Positions 35,205-45,459 of a DNA stretch of 64,000 bases are shown here, in pieces. The position numbers and the translations under genes are program-made. The notes under the pieces are model-generated. The model did not search any database, had not been told where the DNA came from, and saw only the letters and a program-made list of their open reading frames with translations. Source of the DNA: Campanula takesimana. Taxonomy: Eukaryota > Streptophyta > Magnoliopsida > Asterales > Campanulaceae. The DNA is taken from positions 1,240,001-1,304,000 of the forward strand of contig JAOWBW010000006.1 of the NCBI GenBank assembly GCA_026119855.1, given 5' to 3'. Position 1 is the first letter of the stretch. Every line of letters starts with the position of its first letter.

Positions 35205-36655
35205 ACTTGGACCAATCCCATCTATGACATTGGCCAACCACAACCCACAATAGATGAAGCTTATTGGAGGAAAAAAGATAAAGGAAAATGTGGTTGGCAA
35301 CCTTGTTGGCTATCTAACTGTAGTTGCAACCAAAATTTCGAAAATTACTATGTCATTTTTTTTTGGTACATAAAATGGTAGTAAAGTGAGCTACCACTCC
35401 GAGCCGGGTAGGACCATAAGGGCGGCAAAGCTCTCCCAACAAGATTTTAACACTGCTGCATTCCCAGGGTTCGAACTCGAGACCTCTGGTTAAGCTAGAA
35501 CACCCCCTTACCAAGTGATCTAAGTGCTTGTTGGTTATTGCCTATACACTTTGTTTCACAATCAATGTGGGAAGTGTTCCAAGGCTGAAAAATTACTATG
35601 TCATGTGTCTACATTTAGTTGGTTGATATTTATTTTTTAGATTATATTTTAAATAACTATAATTGAGATTAATTTTCTTTAAAAAATCAAAATAAAAATT
35701 ACCAAAATTTGTTTGTTTCATTCTTCATAAATAGAGTCTAATTTTGATATATTTCGAAGAATTTGTAGCACAATATCTATTTTTTATTTTAAATTTAATT
35801 CTTATGATAAGTTTTTACTCAAATTAAATAAAGAATAATAAGAGATATTGTAGTTTGGGTTGGGTTGTGAATGAAAGACAAGAATACATTAATTGAGTTG
35901 GGGTTGTAGGTTTGATATGTGGAGAAGAGAGAAATAATATTTTATTGATAGGTTGTGAAGGGTGTAACTTACCCATTCACAATGAACACACCACAACTTA
36001 TTAATAAAATATTATTTCTCTTTCCTCCACTTACCCATCCTACAATCCTAAATCAACCAACCATTTATTTCATCTTTCATTCGCAACCCAATTCATTTCA
36101 CTTATTGTTCTTTATTTATTTTATTACTGCTAATATTCAGTTATAATATCTTTTTAGTCTTCTAATAAATGCTAACATTAGATTAGACTATTAAATTTGT
36201 ATTTGTTACACACAATGTTATCATACTAAATTTGGATCCAAGAAAGGAACGAAGTTTCTTAAAAAAATATCTAGATAAAGAGCTAGACATCATGATCAAG
36301 TTTTGTAAGTGAAACAAAAAATAGTATTTCAAATTGTGCTTGCTTCAATATATATCAAATATGGTCTCTATTTATAGAGAGCGAAAAAAAAAACCAAATT
36401 TTGGTGATTTTTATATTTAATAAAAATTAAATAGAATTATAGTTGTTTCAATATTTTATCTATAATTATCTATAAAGTCTCACCAACCAATGAGAAGTTG
36501 ACATGTGAACCACTTTGTTGAGCAATTAAGGTTGCAATCATGGTTGGCCAACCAATCAGGCTGCCGACATGATTTTCTTTTTTCTTTCTTTTTTCACTTC
36601 CTTGAGTCGTTCAGGGGTCATGGTTGGGTGTGGTTGTCGATGGGAATGGTCTTAG
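35205..36655. repeat. Long inverted-repeat (foldback-like) element with a SINE inside one arm
   Basis: Words run in order on the left (GACCAATCCCATC, TTGGCCAACCACAACCC, GTTGGCAACC, GTTGCAACC, TTAGTTGGTTGATATT) and, inverted, on the right (GGTTGCAATCATGGTTGGCCAACCAA, GTTGGGTGTGGTTGTCGATGGGAATGGTC). In the middle a hairpin pairs 35930-35948 (GAGAAATAATATTTTATTG) with 36003-36021. The two arms seem to cover most of 1.4 kb. No target duplication was resolved; it is probably a foldback or Mutator-like non-autonomous element. Confidence 0.45.
35357..35588 (-). mobile_element. tRNA-derived SINE
   Basis: Flanked by a perfect 16-bp duplication AAAATTACTATGTCAT (35341-35356, 35589-35604). On the minus strand it has a pol III B box GAGTTCGAACCC and ends in a poly-A tract next to the left duplication, as expected for a full SINE insertion of 232 bp. 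Confidence 0.88.
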
Positions 36656-36682
36656 ATTCAGTGTTCCAAATAAAAACAAATA

Positions 36683-36962
36683 CTCCCTCCGTCCCGGCCG
36701 ACTTAGGACAATTGGTCCCGACACGGGGATTAAGGAGAACTATTATTTTAAGAGGAAAGAGAATGAGTGGAGGATGTGTTGTATGAAAAGTAAATAGGAG
36801 AGAGAATGAGTGGGTGGAATAGTAAATGGATTGTTGTTGTGAGTATGACAAATGGGTCCCATTGAATATTAAAGTAATATAAACTTGCCATTTAGGGATG
36901 TCCTAAGTGGAGTGGGACGCCCAAAATGGCAATTTGTCCTAAGTCGGGTCGGACGGAGGGAG
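36683..36962. mobile_element. Stowaway-like MITE
   Basis: CTCCCTCCGTCCCGGCCGACTTAGGACAATT left; inverse of CTCCCTCCGTCCGACCCGACTTAGGACAAATT right; TA both sides; 280 bp. Confidence 0.9.
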
Positions 36963-36992
36963 TATATAATATCTCAGAAAAATAATCGAGTT

Positions 36993-37125
36993 GACTACAA
37001 CAACAACAACAACATTACCCCAGTGCCGCAAAGGCTCCCACCTATGGTAGGGTAAGGGGGGTCGGATGTACGCAGCCTTGCCCCTGTATTAAAGCACAGA
37101 GAGGCTGTTTCCAGATGACCCATGA
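36993..37125 (-). mobile_element. Au-like SINE, 5'-truncated
   Basis: On the minus strand it carries the conserved AAACAGCCTCTCTGTGC, CTGCGTACATCCGACCCCCC and TTACCCTACCATAGGTGGGAGCC blocks and ends in a (TTG)n tail (ACAACAACAACAAC on +). This matches the Au SINE group that is widespread in flowering plants. The tRNA-related head with its B box is missing. Confidence 0.78.
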
Positions 37126-37505
37126 TGAAAATTGCGTCGAAAATTGCATGGACTGACTGCTGCTTCATCACAAAGAAGCGCAGACAGTTTAGTGACCCAT
37201 TTTGCTTTATTCCATCATATTCCCAAGCCAAAAAATAGTGAGTCTTTGACTGCAAAGGTTATATTAAAGCATATTTAATGGGTTTATCCAACACATTTAT
37301 AAATGTGTAAAAGCTTTTTAGAGACAAAAACATTAGTCAACAGTAACGCTTGTGGGTTGTGGTCAGGTGTTCTGTTATTAATAGAAAATTTCATAAGAAT
37401 ATTACCTGAGCAAATATTTAAAGTACTAAGAATTAAATAATTTTAGAGAAAAACAAAAATAGTCAAGAATAATGTTTGTTTGAAACAAATAAGGAAAGAA
37501 GAAAA

Positions 37506-37716
37506 GCTAGTGCCGACCTGTTGATGGTTATCAATGCCTCCAATGTTTGAAAAGAATCACTCGGTCCATGGAGAACCAAAGCTTTTGAAGCAAGTCCATT
37601 ATGATTGTGGAAGGAGTATGTTTCCATTAGCAACTCTAATGTCTTGGCTGCTCTTCTAAAGCTGTAAGGAAGGATTAACCCTTTGATGTGTTTTCTCAAA
37701 CGTTGAGGATGATTTG
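37506..37716 (-). pseudogene. Exon-like fragment of an unknown gene
   Basis: The minus strand reads a composition typical of coding DNA: KHIKGLILPYSFRRAAKTLE, then SFHNHNGLASKALVLHGPSD and SFQTLEALITINR, followed at once by a donor-like CAG/GTCGGC. I do not recognise the family. No partner exons are visible and an in-frame stop lies just upstream, so it is either one exon of a gene I cannot assemble or a captured fragment. It lies antisense in the inferred RPS17 intron. Confidence 0.4.
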
Positions 37717-38725
37717 GTGTAGATCACTGGTATATTCCAGCTAGTTTGGGCAGTTACTGTGTCTTGAAAAATAAATAAAATAAAGCGAACTTTTACTCCA
37801 TAATGAAGGTAAAAACATGTAGTAGTAATTATAGGATAGCAAGCTTACATCACTATCTTTAATAATCAATCAATATTCATAAAGTGAAATCTTTCTTTCA
37901 AAATAGAAAATTTAATCATAAATATATATTTTGTTAGACATAATATACTCCTTCCCTCCCCTCCTCCCAAATGATCATACTTTCCTTTTTGGTCTGTTTT
38001 AAAAAAATCTCATTTCTAATAATAGCATTAATCATATTGCAATTTTAACAAGGTACAAGCAAGTGAATAATCCATAAAAATGTTGACTCGTCAAATGAGA
38101 CATTGTTTTTAATTGGGGATGGAAAATTATTTTCTAATATAAAAATTAATTTCTTAGAAAATTACTCATTCATTCCCAAATTAAATGTCGCATTTGACTT
38201 GTAAATGTTTTTAAGAAAGTCCTTTAATTTTCTGTAGTAGCCTGGTTGTACCATGGTAAAATTGCACTAAGATTGTTCTCTTATTTAGAAGGTGCGACAT
38301 TTATTACGGGCTGTACTGAAAAGGAATGTTGACATCTATTGTGGATTGGAGAGAGCAATATTTTTCCTGAGTTAATAGATTATCTGTGAAAATAGAATGT
38401 AATGGACTAATTTTTAAAATTCATTTTCAATGTATATTTGAAAAAAAACAAAATATTTACTAGTGAATCCATGCTTAACTCTTACATGTTCATTTATTAT
38501 GGGGTCATTTAAAGAAAAAAGTTTATTGATTGTTGGCATGGCGTTGTGGATGAAACTTATGAATGGTTTTTTTTTTTTTACTATAGACACTCTTACCATT
38601 ATGTTTAAATTTGTTGTATTTGACGCCATGCTACACTCCCTCAAATCCTAAATGAGTTCTCAATTTTTCCTTGAGGGACACTTTAAATACGTGGGTTTCA
38701 AGCATTTTTAATGGCCATTATAATA

Positions 38726-38893
38726 CTCCCTTCGTCCCAAAATGATAGTCTCATTTCACCTTTTTGCTTGCCCCAAAAAGTTGGTCCCATTTTCAAAATT
38801 TAGGCTTCAAAATCACTGGATTTCCAAAACATAGAATGTAACCTTAAAATGTTTGAAAAATATAAAAGGACTATCATTTTGGAACGGAGGGAG
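38726..38893. mobile_element. Stowaway-like MITE
   Basis: CTCCCTTCGTCCCAAAATGATAGTCTC left; inverse of CTCCCTCCGTTCCAAAATGATAGTCC right; TA both sides; 168 bp. It ends 112 bp before the RPS17 start codon. Confidence 0.9.
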
Positions 38894-39004
38894 TAGTATT
38901 TTATAATGATGAAAGTGCATGATTGAAAATTGGAACTAGCCTTCTCATTTTGTCTTTTGTTACTTGTAATTTTGGGGTGAATTCACTAGGGGCATTCCTG
39001 AAAG

Positions 39005-39442
39005 ATGGGTCGTGTTCGTACCAAAACCGTGAAGAAGTCCTCTAGGCAGGTAATCGAGAGGTACTACTCAAAGATGACTCTCGACTTCCACACCAACAAG
39101 AAAATCTTAGAAGAGGTCGCTATTATCCCTTCAAAGCGTCTCCGCAACAAGATTGCAGGATTCTCCACTCACTTGATGAAGAGGATCCAAAAGGGGCCCG
39201 TTAGGGGCATTTCTCTGAAACTGCAGGAGGAAGAGAGAGAACGGCGCATGGACTTTGTGCCTGATGAGTCAGCCATCAAGACTGACTTGATTGAGGTCGA
39301 CAAGGAGACTCTTGAGATGCTTTCTGCACTTGGAATGGGTGACCTTCCCGGAGTTGTCAAGCAAGCTGTTGAGCCACAGGCCTTGCCGGTTCCTGGGTTT
39401 GGCCGGGGTGGTGGTGGTGGTGGTTTTGCAAAAAGATACTGA
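39005..39442 (+). CDS. RPS17: Cytosolic 40S ribosomal protein eS17
   Basis: 145 codons in one exon, the normal length for plant eS17. The start MGRVRTKTVKKSSRQVIERY and the central NKKILEEVAIIPSKRLRNKI and FSTHLMKRIQKGPVRGISLK segments are invariant family features, and the Gly-rich tail ending FAKRY is typical of plants. The protein is part of the small ribosomal subunit. The ATG follows a possible splice acceptor by 15 bases; the leader exon is probably near 34.15 kb. The gene sits between the PPR gene and the PPR4-type gene, the order of At5g04780, At5g04800 and At5g04810 in Arabidopsis (from memory). Confidence 0.96.
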   Translation: MGRVRTKTVKKSSRQVIERYYSKMTLDFHTNKKILEEVAIIPSKRLRNKIAGFSTHLMKRIQKGPVRGISLKLQEEERERRMDFVPDESAIKTDLIEVDKETLEMLSALGMGDLPGVVKQAVEPQALPVPGFGRGGGGGGFAKRY

Positions 39443-39630
39443 GAAAGATGGTGAAGTACGCTTTCACATAGGGAGTAGTTTTGATTGTTGGTCTATTTTG
39501 TTTGAAGTGTTATTTTGTTCTCTAGAATTTGATGTTGCTGAAACTTGTTAAATTTTGATGGCGTAAGTTTAGATTCTATTTGTCTGAAGTTATCTTTGTT
39601 AGCTTCCTTTGCTGTTACAGTTAGCTTATA
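39443..39630 (+). other. 3' UTR region of RPS17
   Basis: Unique sequence after the stop until a truncated Stowaway-like end (CTCCCTCTGTCCCAGAATGATAGTCC) at 39631. The rest to 39996 is that MITE's left half and AT-rich DNA. Confidence 0.45.
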
Positions 39631-39996
39631 CTCCCTCTGTCCCAGAATGATAGTCCCCTATTTTTATGGGTTTTACGAAGGAACTTTGAGTAATAATTAA
39701 GGCTATTTTTAATTATTCTAATGAAATTTTGGAAATTGTTCTTGATACACCGTTATAAATACTATTAATATCAATTTTTAAATTCACATTAACATAATTA
39801 TAAGTAGTATTTTGGATTATCTATTTATATTCTAGTTTCATCTCATATTGAGGAGAAATTAGCTTTAAAATGTTGGTTGGAAATTATCCCATATTTTCCT
39901 TCCTAGACTGATTGGTTTTCAGCTGCGTCTTCATATTTGGATATGTTACGATATGATATGTGTAGTATTTTACTGTTTGAGTACAAAAACCAGTTA

Positions 39997-40231
39997 CTTC
40001 CTTTGTCCCGAAATAAATGTCATATGTAGTAAACTAAGTTGAACTTTGATTAAAACTTATGAAAGTCTGAGCATTTTTATATTATTTTGAAAACGGTTAT
40101 TGATACATCAATAAAAACACTCATTCATAACTATTTTTGAATTTCAATGAAGATAAAGAATTTTCCATTAAAAATTGGTTAAAGTTTAACTTCGTTGATT
40201 ATATATGACATTTATTCTGTGACTGAGGTAG
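39997..40231. mobile_element. Stowaway-like MITE
   Basis: CTTCCTTTGTCCCGAAATAAATGTCATAT left; inverse of CTACCTCAGTCACAGAATAAATGTCATAT right; TA both sides; 235 bp. Confidence 0.82.
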
Positions 40232-40290
40232 TAGTATTGAGTACAAAAATTAGGATAAAGACTTTTTGAGAGTTGGGAGTGTATTCAAAC

Positions 40291-40454
40291 CAAGGTTCTA
40301 AAAAACGCTAGGCGGTCGCTAAGCGCTGCAGGGCCGCCTAGCCTAGGCGGGGCCGAGAATTCAGAAATAACTATAATATCCTAGACGGGACCTAAGCGTT
40401 TCATGAACGCCTTGCGCCTAGGCGGGGCCTAGACGGGGGTCTTTTAGAACACTG
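40291..40454. mobile_element. Small hAT-type MITE
   Basis: Ends CAAGGTTCTAAAAAAC and inverse CAGTGTTCTAAAAGAC with a perfect 8-bp duplication ATTCAAAC (40283-40290, 40455-40462). The interior repeats CCTAGGCGG/GCCTAG words. Confidence 0.88.
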
Positions 40455-40857
40455 ATTCAAACTGCTTTCTGTGGGGGTACGACTGAGGGGGAGTGGTGTT
40501 GTTGAATGCTTGGCTTATATGAGCTTTTGAAAGGTTTTACTCCGTTCTCTATATTCTCTAAAAGGGGGAAAAATCATACTCACTCCGTCCTAGAATAATC
40601 TTCACTATTAAAACCTTTTAAGGATATGAACAAATTAGAACATCATTTCTAGTTTTGAGTTTGATACATTAATTCTTTTAAAGTTTTCTTTTCATGAGAA
40701 TGAATTGTCTTGGCACTTGATTTTAATCGTTAGAATTGTCTTGACACTTGATTTCAATCGATAGTATTAGTCATAGTTTTGTTTCTCTTTTTTAATTATT
40801 TCTTCTTAAATTCTAATCTCTATCTTATTAACAGTATTATCATGAAATGAAAGAAGA

Positions 40858-41110
40858 ACCAGTGGTCTTCTGGTCTAGTAGTATTCGGATGGGTGTGTAA
40901 GGGCTTCCCTTAAGGGAGGTTCTGGGTTCGATTCTCTTTTGGGGGAAAAAGTGGAGAGCCCATGATTTCTTAACCCCGTAGGTGTTGGTTGCGCCCTACA
41001 TGTGGTGCGGAAAAACCCAAATCGATACGAATTGGAAGATGCCATTCGGAGCCTTTCCAACTCTAGGAACCGCATCCCCTTCGTCGGCCAGGGCTGCTCA
41101 CAGGGAGATT
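40858..41110 (+). mobile_element. tRNA-derived SINE (approximate limits)
   Basis: A box-like TGGTCTAGTAGT and B box GGTTCGATTC spaced about 45 bp, followed by a body with GGTGTTGGTTGCGCCCTACATG. No clear tail or duplication was found. Confidence 0.6.
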
Positions 41111-41461
41111 ATGTACCTCAAACTAGTTCCTATTACGACCATTTAACTTTTTGTAAACGATGACATTGCTTTGAAATGAATGATACGTTACAACTGTTAA
41201 GAAAAAAGTGAAAGTAGTGAATTGGACAATTGAACTCTCCATGGTTTTAGAAGAGCATCCTTATTCCTTACTCATAAACCATTTAAGGGATTTATTCAGA
41301 TTGTCACATAAATACTCTATAAACTTCAAATCACTAACAATTTTTTTCTACAATAATAAACCTATAAAAAGCTTTATAAGATGGATCTACTTATAAATAC
41401 ATTATTTTTAATGCTATTGATTTAAAATGTATATTAAAAATTGTTTAAAAGAAAAGTCTAA
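41111..41461. other. Intergenic, nothing recognised
   Basis: AT-rich; an ORF of 62 codons has no domain. Confidence 0.45.
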
Positions 41462-42660
41462 AAGAATATTACTACCTCTATGGTAGGCTTCGTCGCACGC
41501 CTACTAAATTAGACTTAAACTCGGCCACTAGTAATGTAATTAGGGTAAGTCAGGGTCGATCCACGAAGAACAATGATTATTTGCGTGCTAGTCACTTAAC
41601 CAGATTGGGAGTTGATTTTGATGATTAAATCCTAAGACGGGAAATTAAGCTAAATTGATTAAAAGCAATGAGTAAAAAGCACTTCAGATTGATCCCTATC
41701 CCCGTCCTCTATTTCAATGTCATTGGTACTTCTTTTCTCCGTTAATTCTATGCACTTGATCATGAGATGTATTTCAATCTCTGCCTCTTCTTACAATTTA
41801 GTCTATAGCAGTGGCACACTCATTATAAAACCTAATTAAAATTAAACCTAAACTGGCACAGAAAAGGTCTAAAGATTAATTGTTTCAATTTTAAGAGACG
41901 AAGATCAAAAACGCATTCTAGGTTACTAGATAATCGCTAAATTTTGCCTATTCCCGAATTGCTATGGCACATATACAATTCGTGAAGTTGCTACAATGAA
42001 AACCCTAATTCTGGCACATAATAGAGAATTCTAGTATAGATTCATACAAAGAACTAATGAATTGGCCATATTCACAAACCCTAGTCATCAATCTAAAATA
42101 GGAACAAGCAAAATTATGAATAGAACAACAAAAGAAGAAGAAAATACCTCAATTGAAATAGACTTGGTTCAAGTTCACAATCCAAAACAATGAAGTTTAG
42201 TTCTCCATGAAAAGTTCACAAAGCTCCAGAGAAAAAAGAAGAACGTGATAAAAATTGTGTAGAGAGATACCCTAAAACTAAACTTGAATTGAAATACCCT
42301 AGTCTAATACAAAGACAAAAAGGAAAACAATAAAAGAAATAAAATAAAAACATTAAATCCCGTCTGACCCTTGCGCATAAAAATCCTCGCTCCTGGCCGA
42401 TCTGCACGACTCGTGTAAATTATGACTCTTGCAGACTCGTGTTGTCCTGTCGTGCAAATCACTCTTGAAACACCCTTACACGACTCGTGTTGTGGTGCAC
42501 GTGTCGTGTAAAGGCAATTTTTCAGCTTATTTGTTTTCTTCAATTTTCTGGCTTTGGCTCGTGATTCCGCCCCATGGTTGACTTTGACTTGTATCTTGAT
42601 TTTTCTTGATGGAACATGACTTTGAAGCTCAAATAAATTACATCCTAAAAGTACATAAAA
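41462..42660. mobile_element. Relative of the short-LTR element at 18626, ends unresolved
   Basis: Shares ordered blocks with the 18626-20060 interior (GGGTCGATCC, CATTGGTACTTCTTTTC, CACTTGATCATGAGAT, CTGGCACA, AGAGAATTCTAG). It adds a set of CACGACTCGTG words at 42405-42505 (ACACGACTCGTGT at 42478-42490 is a perfect odd palindrome) that the other copy lacks. Terminal repeats were not found, so limits are approximate. 42661-43045 is plain AT-rich DNA. Confidence 0.55.
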
Positions 42661-43045
42661 AGACTATTTTACTCTCGGATTACATTAAAGCCCAACATTA
42701 CAATAAATGTCTCAAATACATCAAAACTAGTCTAAGTACATCAAAATGAAGCATATTACATAGGAAAATTAAGGAATGTATAATACAATATCCGCCACAT
42801 CACTCTATCTTAAAATTTTATGAAAATAATTCCTTCAAAAAAATTTTTTTAATGAAAATAATCAATAAAAATGATAAGTATTTTACTAAAAAATTGCATA
42901 GATTTTGATATTAAAAAAAATAATTTTGGAATTTATTTTGAAACAAAAAGAGTACTATTTTTTAATTAATCTATTTAAATTTAAAACAAAAGAAAGAAAA
43001 AATATTACCATAAAAAGAAAAACAGAAAAAGCGTGAAGTGTCAAT

Positions 43046-43394
43046 TAGGGATGGCCAAACCGGACCGGAACAGTAAAACCGGACCGAAACCGGACCGGAA
43101 AAGCCCGGAACCGGAGCAAACCGGGGAGGAAACCGGAACCGGACAAACCGGAACCGCAAGACATCCGGGCCGGTTCAGGGTCACATAAATGGCGAACCGG
43201 ACCGGAACCGGAACCGTACCGAAAATCCCTTGTTTTTCAATAATTTTAAATGGGGGGGGACCGGAACCGTACCGGAACCGGAGCCTAACCGGAACCGGAT
43301 TGTGCCAACCGGAACCGGGGTAAGCGCGGGCCAGTTCAGGGTCACATATATGGCGAACCGGAACCGGGCCCAGAACCGGTTTGGGCCATCCCTA
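43046..43394. mobile_element. hAT MITE with ACCGGAACC subterminal words
   Basis: TAGGGATGGCC...GGCCATCCCTA with a perfect 8-bp duplication GTGTCAAT (43038-43045, 43395-43402); 349 bp. The termini match the larger hAT at 28071, but the subterminal word is ACCGGAACCGG instead of CCGTATCCGA. Confidence 0.9.
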
Positions 43395-43600
43395 GTGTCA
43401 ATCAATAGAGTGGTATGTATTCTTCTACCTGTCTATCCAAAACGCATAGCTTCTCTCCTAGGTGACACTTCATGCTGGAATAGAGCTCATTGATAGAGCT
43501 CTTTGTTGGGACCGCGATCACCCCCACCACTCCACACTAGTATGATATTGTCCGCTTTGGGCCCAGCCCGCACGGAATTGTTTTTGGGTCATCTCCCAAA

Positions 43601-45097
43601 CAGTGGCGGACCTAAGGCTTCTCTTCAGCAGGTGCACAAGTTTATAGTAAAATTTTACGTGCTTGTGATACAAATTTCAAATTATGTTACGAAATAAAAA
43701 TAAAATACTTTTAATAGTTATTTATAACCATATTGTATATTTTGCTATTAACCATGAGAACGAGCATATAGCAAGAAAACATATTTAATTTTGTCTTCAT
43801 TTTTTTATAATCATGCTTAATTTATTACTCGTGGCTTCAGTCCAACTTAGTTGCAGAGAGAAACCATGAAAGAGATGTATTGTATACGTTATTTATGAAA
43901 GAACTAGTCTTGTATGCTTTGAAAAACAATTAAATTCACTATGTAATTTCATCGGAAACTGAAAAAAAAAATAGTTATAAGAAGAATAATAAGGGAGAAA
44001 ATTTGTAGTCTTAATAACAAAAAAAGGCATTAAAAAAACTATTAACTTATAAATTAAACTAATTCAGTAATATTAGTAAAAGGTTAAAAATGAACTTAAC
44101 AAAAGTCTCAAAGTGAAAGGCATGAGTTTATTAATAAGTCCAAATTGAAGGAGTTAAAAGCTTTAAAAGTGAGTGCAATGGACTTACTAATAGGCCCAAT
44201 TGCCCAAACTGAAGAGACAAAAAGCATTTTCAATAGAGTGCAGAAAATACAATGCAAGGATTCGAACCCAATCGTATGGTGATGGTCAAAAGGGTTATCC
44301 GGCCCGGTCCGGCCCGCCCTAGCTCATGTCCGCGGGATTAACGGGCTTGACCGGTCCGGCCCTTCTCACGGATAGATAAAAGCCCGGCCCGGCCCGTCGT
44401 TTTCAGTTGGGTTCGGCCCGTCCGTTTGGTCCGGACCAAAAGGTTCACGGGCCAAACGGATTTTGTCCTTTAAAAAAAAATCAGAAAAACCTTTAAAAAA
44501 TTATAAAAAAAATTAAATGACTTAGACTTAATATAAGATAAATTAAAATACATATAAAAAGGGATTTAATATGTACTTTAATTTGTCTTTTATATTTAAA
44601 TAGAGTTAGTTATTAAATTTAATTCATGCTTTTATCTAAAGCATGTCCCACTGACCGAAATGCAGGGAAAATAAAAATTTGAGACAGTACAGTATACTGA
44701 CCGAAATGCAGGGAAAAAAAAAGAGAGGGGCCAAACGAACCCAAAGATCCGCGGGCTTTGGCCTGGCCCGTGCATCATTTCCACCACCCGGCCCAGACCG
44801 AGAATAGGGCGGGCTTGGAAACGGGCTTGCCCACGGGCTCACGGACCCAAGCCATACGGACTCGGGCTGACGGGCTCAAACGGGTTCCGTGGGCTTAGGC
44901 CCAAAGTAAACATCACCACAATCGAATAGATTAGTTCACTGCACTAACCACCTAAACTACGCAAGGACTTTGTTTTGGTGGTGCACTTATATTAAATAAT
45001 CCATAAATACAATTTTTTCCTTCTTGATCAGGGAAATTTTGTAGGTGTAGGTGTAGGTGCACATGCACCCCCATCGTATACTGCAGGTCCGCCCCTG
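43601..45097. mobile_element. hAT element (CAGTGGCGGA family) holding another hAT
   Basis: CAGTGGCGGACC...GGTCCGCCCCTG with a perfect 8-bp duplication CTCCCAAA (43593-43600, 45098-45105). It is 1497 bp, or about 850 bp without the nested element at 44277-44918. GGTGCACAAG and GGTGCACATGCACCCCC lie near its ends, as in the copy at 12715. No transposase. Confidence 0.88.
44277..44918. mobile_element. hAT-type MITE with CCGGCCCG words
   Basis: TGGTGATG...CATCACCA, flanked by CAATCGTA (44269-44276) and CAATCGAA (44919-44926), an 8-bp duplication with one difference. Both subterminal regions are dense in GGCCCGG/CCGGCCCG and ACGGGCTT words. Confidence 0.75.
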
Positions 45098-45149
45098 CTC
45101 CCAAAAGGCCTCATACTAATGGAGTGTGACACCTTTATATACTAGACAA

Positions 45150-45459
45150 TAGGGATGGCCAAACCGAACCGGAAAAGCCCGGAACCGGAGTAAACCGGGG
45201 AGGAAACCGGAACGGACAAACCGGAACCGCAAGGCATCCGGGCCGGTTCAGGGTCACATATATGCCGAACCGGAACCGTAACCGGACAGAAAATCCCTTG
45301 TTTTTCAATAATTTTAAGGGGGGGGGACCGGAACCGTACCGGAACCGGATTGTGCCAAACCGAAACCGGAACCGGGGTAAGCGCGGGCCGGTTCAGGGTA
45401 ACCCTTTTGCCAAACCGGAACCGGCGGTTCCGAACCGGAACCGGTTTTGGCCATCCCTA
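45150..45459. mobile_element. hAT MITE with ACCGGAACC words (second copy)
   Basis: TAGGGATGGCC...GGCCATCCCTA; flanks CTAGACAA (45142-45149) and CTCGACAA (45460-45467), an 8-bp duplication with one change; 310 bp; a close relative of 43046-43394. It lies within the LTR of the TRIM cluster. Confidence 0.88.

Larger units (their letters stand above)
34220..38989 (+). other. Inferred 5'-UTR intron of RPS17
   Basis: Donor CAG/GTAAGT at 34219/34220; acceptor either CACTAG/GGGC at 38989 or GAAAG/ATG directly before the start codon at 39004. It would be about 4.8 kb and contains two SINEs, three Stowaway-like MITEs, a long inverted-repeat region and an antisense exon-like fragment. The parts 34807-35204, 37126-37505 and 37716-38725 hold nothing else that I recognise, apart from weak MITE-end-like words near 37948 and 38170. 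Confidence 0.5.

Noticed and set aside
42405..42505. Possible CRISPR-like spaced repeats (CACGACTCGTG), likewise 51259-51377
   Set aside because: Repeats are too short and irregular, and the sequence is a plant nuclear LTR context; better explained as LTR palindromic words.
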